Positions 63,166 to 64,000 of a DNA stretch of 64,000 nt are shown piece by piece; the stretch's first letter is position 1; each line of letters starts with the position of its first letter. The notes beneath the pieces are model-generated. The model made no database searches. It saw only the letters and a program-made list of their open reading frames with translations, and was not told the DNA's origin. Made by a program: the position numbers and the translations under genes. The DNA comes from Pseudomonas maumuensis (GTDB lineage: Bacteria; Pseudomonadota; Gammaproteobacteria; Pseudomonadales; Pseudomonadaceae), in assembly GCF_019139675.1 (NCBI RefSeq), contig NZ_CP077077.1, positions 2,170,001-2,234,000 of the forward strand, read 5' to 3'.

Positions 63166-63789
63166 ATGCGCGCGATTCGCATGCTGTTGGTTTCTGCCCT
63201 GGCCGCTGCCAGCCTGTCGGCCCACGCCGGCGAACAGGACGTCCAGCGCCTGACCCAGTTGCTGGAGAAGTCGCAGACCATCGAGGCCAATTTCTCCCAG
63301 CTGACCATCGACGCCAGCGGCACCAGCCTGCAGGAAACGTCCGGTAAGATGACCGTCAAGCGCCCGGGCCTGTTCTACTGGCACACCGACGCACCCCAGG
63401 AGCAGGTGGTGGTGTCCGACGGCAAGAACGTCACCCTGTGGGACCCGGACCTGGAGCAGGCGACTGTCAAGAAACTCGACGTGCGCCTGAACCAGACCCC
63501 GGCGCTGCTGCTGTCCGGCGACGTCTCGAAGATCAGCCAGAGCTTCGACATCACCTCCAAGGAGCAGGGTGAGGTCATGGACTTCACCTTGAAGCCCAAG
63601 ACCAAGGACACCCTGTTCGACTCGCTGCGCGTGTCGTTCCGCAAGGGGCTGATCAATGACATGCAGCTGATCGACAGCGTCGGCCAGCGCACCAACATCC
63701 TGTTCAATGGCGTCAAGGCCAACCAGGCGGTGCCGGACAGCAAGTTCCAGTTCGACATCCCCAAGGGCGCGGACGTCATCAAGGAGTAA
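63166..63789 (+). CDS. lolA: Outer-membrane lipoprotein carrier protein LolA
   Basis: 207 residues from the ATG at 63166 (AGGAT just upstream; the in-frame ATG at 63154 and the longer frame to 63100 are less likely). A signal peptide with cleavage after SAHA (about residue 21) is seen. The family core [34 protein letters not shown] and TLWDPDLEQ is present. The periplasmic chaperone carries lipoproteins from LolCDE to LolB. It follows ftsK by 62 bases. Confidence 0.94.
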   Translation: MRAIRMLLVSALAAASLSAHAGEQDVQRLTQLLEKSQTIEANFSQLTIDASGTSLQETSGKMTVKRPGLFYWHTDAPQEQVVVSDGKNVTLWDPDLEQATVKKLDVRLNQTPALLLSGDVSKISQSFDITSKEQGEVMDFTLKPKTKDTLFDSLRVSFRKGLINDMQLIDSVGQRTNILFNGVKANQAVPDSKFQFDIPKGADVIKE

Positions 63790-63801
63790 GCGGAGCCTGT
63801 G

Positions 63802-64000
63802 ATGGACCTGTTTCGAAGCGAACCCGTCGCCCAGCCCCTGGCCGCCCGCCTGCGCCCGTCGAACCTGGACGAGTACGTCGGCCAGGAGCACCTGCTGGCG
63901 CGCGGCAAGCCGTTGCGCGAGGCGCTGGAGCAGGGTGCGCTGCACTCGATGATCTTCTGGGGCCCGCCCGGGGTGGGCAAGACCACCCTGGCGCGGCTGC
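63802..64000 (+). CDS. rarA: Replication-associated recombination protein RarA (N-terminal part)
   Basis: The first 66 residues are seen before the window ends: [20 protein letters not shown], then [11 protein letters not shown] and the Walker A start [15 protein letters not shown]. RarA is a AAA+ clamp-loader-like ATPase acting at stalled forks. The ATG overlaps the GTGATG just after the lolA stop, 12 bases on, so co-transcription is likely. Confidence 0.92.
   Translation, partial: MDLFRSEPVAQPLAARLRPSNLDEYVGQEHLLARGKPLREALEQGALHSMIFWGPPGVGKTTLARL

Overview
The window is GC-rich, densely coded gammaproteobacterial chromosome. Its gene content and order point to a member of the Pseudomonas putida group. 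The blocks lolA-ftsK-aat-ate-infA-clpA-clpS-cspD-icd/idh-nudix-mnmA-hflD-purB and nhaB-crotonase-nudC are standard Pseudomonas neighbourhoods, and the REP-type palindromes are those usual in this group. This assignment comes from recall of gene order, not from a search.

Layout: (1) 1-6042: the end of ycaO, a BaeSR-like two-component system downstream of a drug-efflux MFS gene, a divergent LysR gene and an isochorismatase-type hydrolase. (2) 6140-13893: a complete reductive pyrimidine catabolism locus (dihydropyrimidine dehydrogenase PreT/PreA, dihydropyrimidinase, N-carbamoyl-beta-alanine amidohydrolase, NCS1 transporter) around a divergent control region. (3) 13938-23066: the most interesting part. 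A LysR gene is divergent from a seven-gene run: ATP-grasp ligase, AbrB-type membrane protein, 4-hydroxy-2-oxoacid aldolase, acylating aldehyde dehydrogenase, PLP aminotransferase, FAD/NAD(P) protein and a SurE-type phosphatase. I read it as a small biosynthetic cluster for a gamma-hydroxy amino acid or a conjugate of one, with logic like the nikkomycin side-chain enzymes. (4) 23088-34139: mixed accessory genes (MFS exporter, LysR and TetR regulators including a RutR-like one, a TIM-barrel/hydrolase pair with a clear palindromic operator, small acetyltransferases, NhaB, crotonase). (5) 34175-37156: nudC, then an IS481-family element inserted into the hairpin loop of a repeat element, with an inverted second copy of that repeat and an 11-bp tandem repeat. 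(6) 37157-45410: TSUP permease, a polyamine-type gamma-glutamylation set, topoisomerase III and a secreted RTX lipase. (7) 45612-64000: core genes from a GNAT and the ribosomal oxygenase through purB, mnmA, the two isocitrate dehydrogenases, clpSA, infA, the N-end-rule transferases, ftsK and lolA into the start of rarA.

No rRNA, tRNA or CRISPR array was seen. Coding starts were chosen from ribosome-binding sites and family lengths, so several are shorter than the longest open frame.
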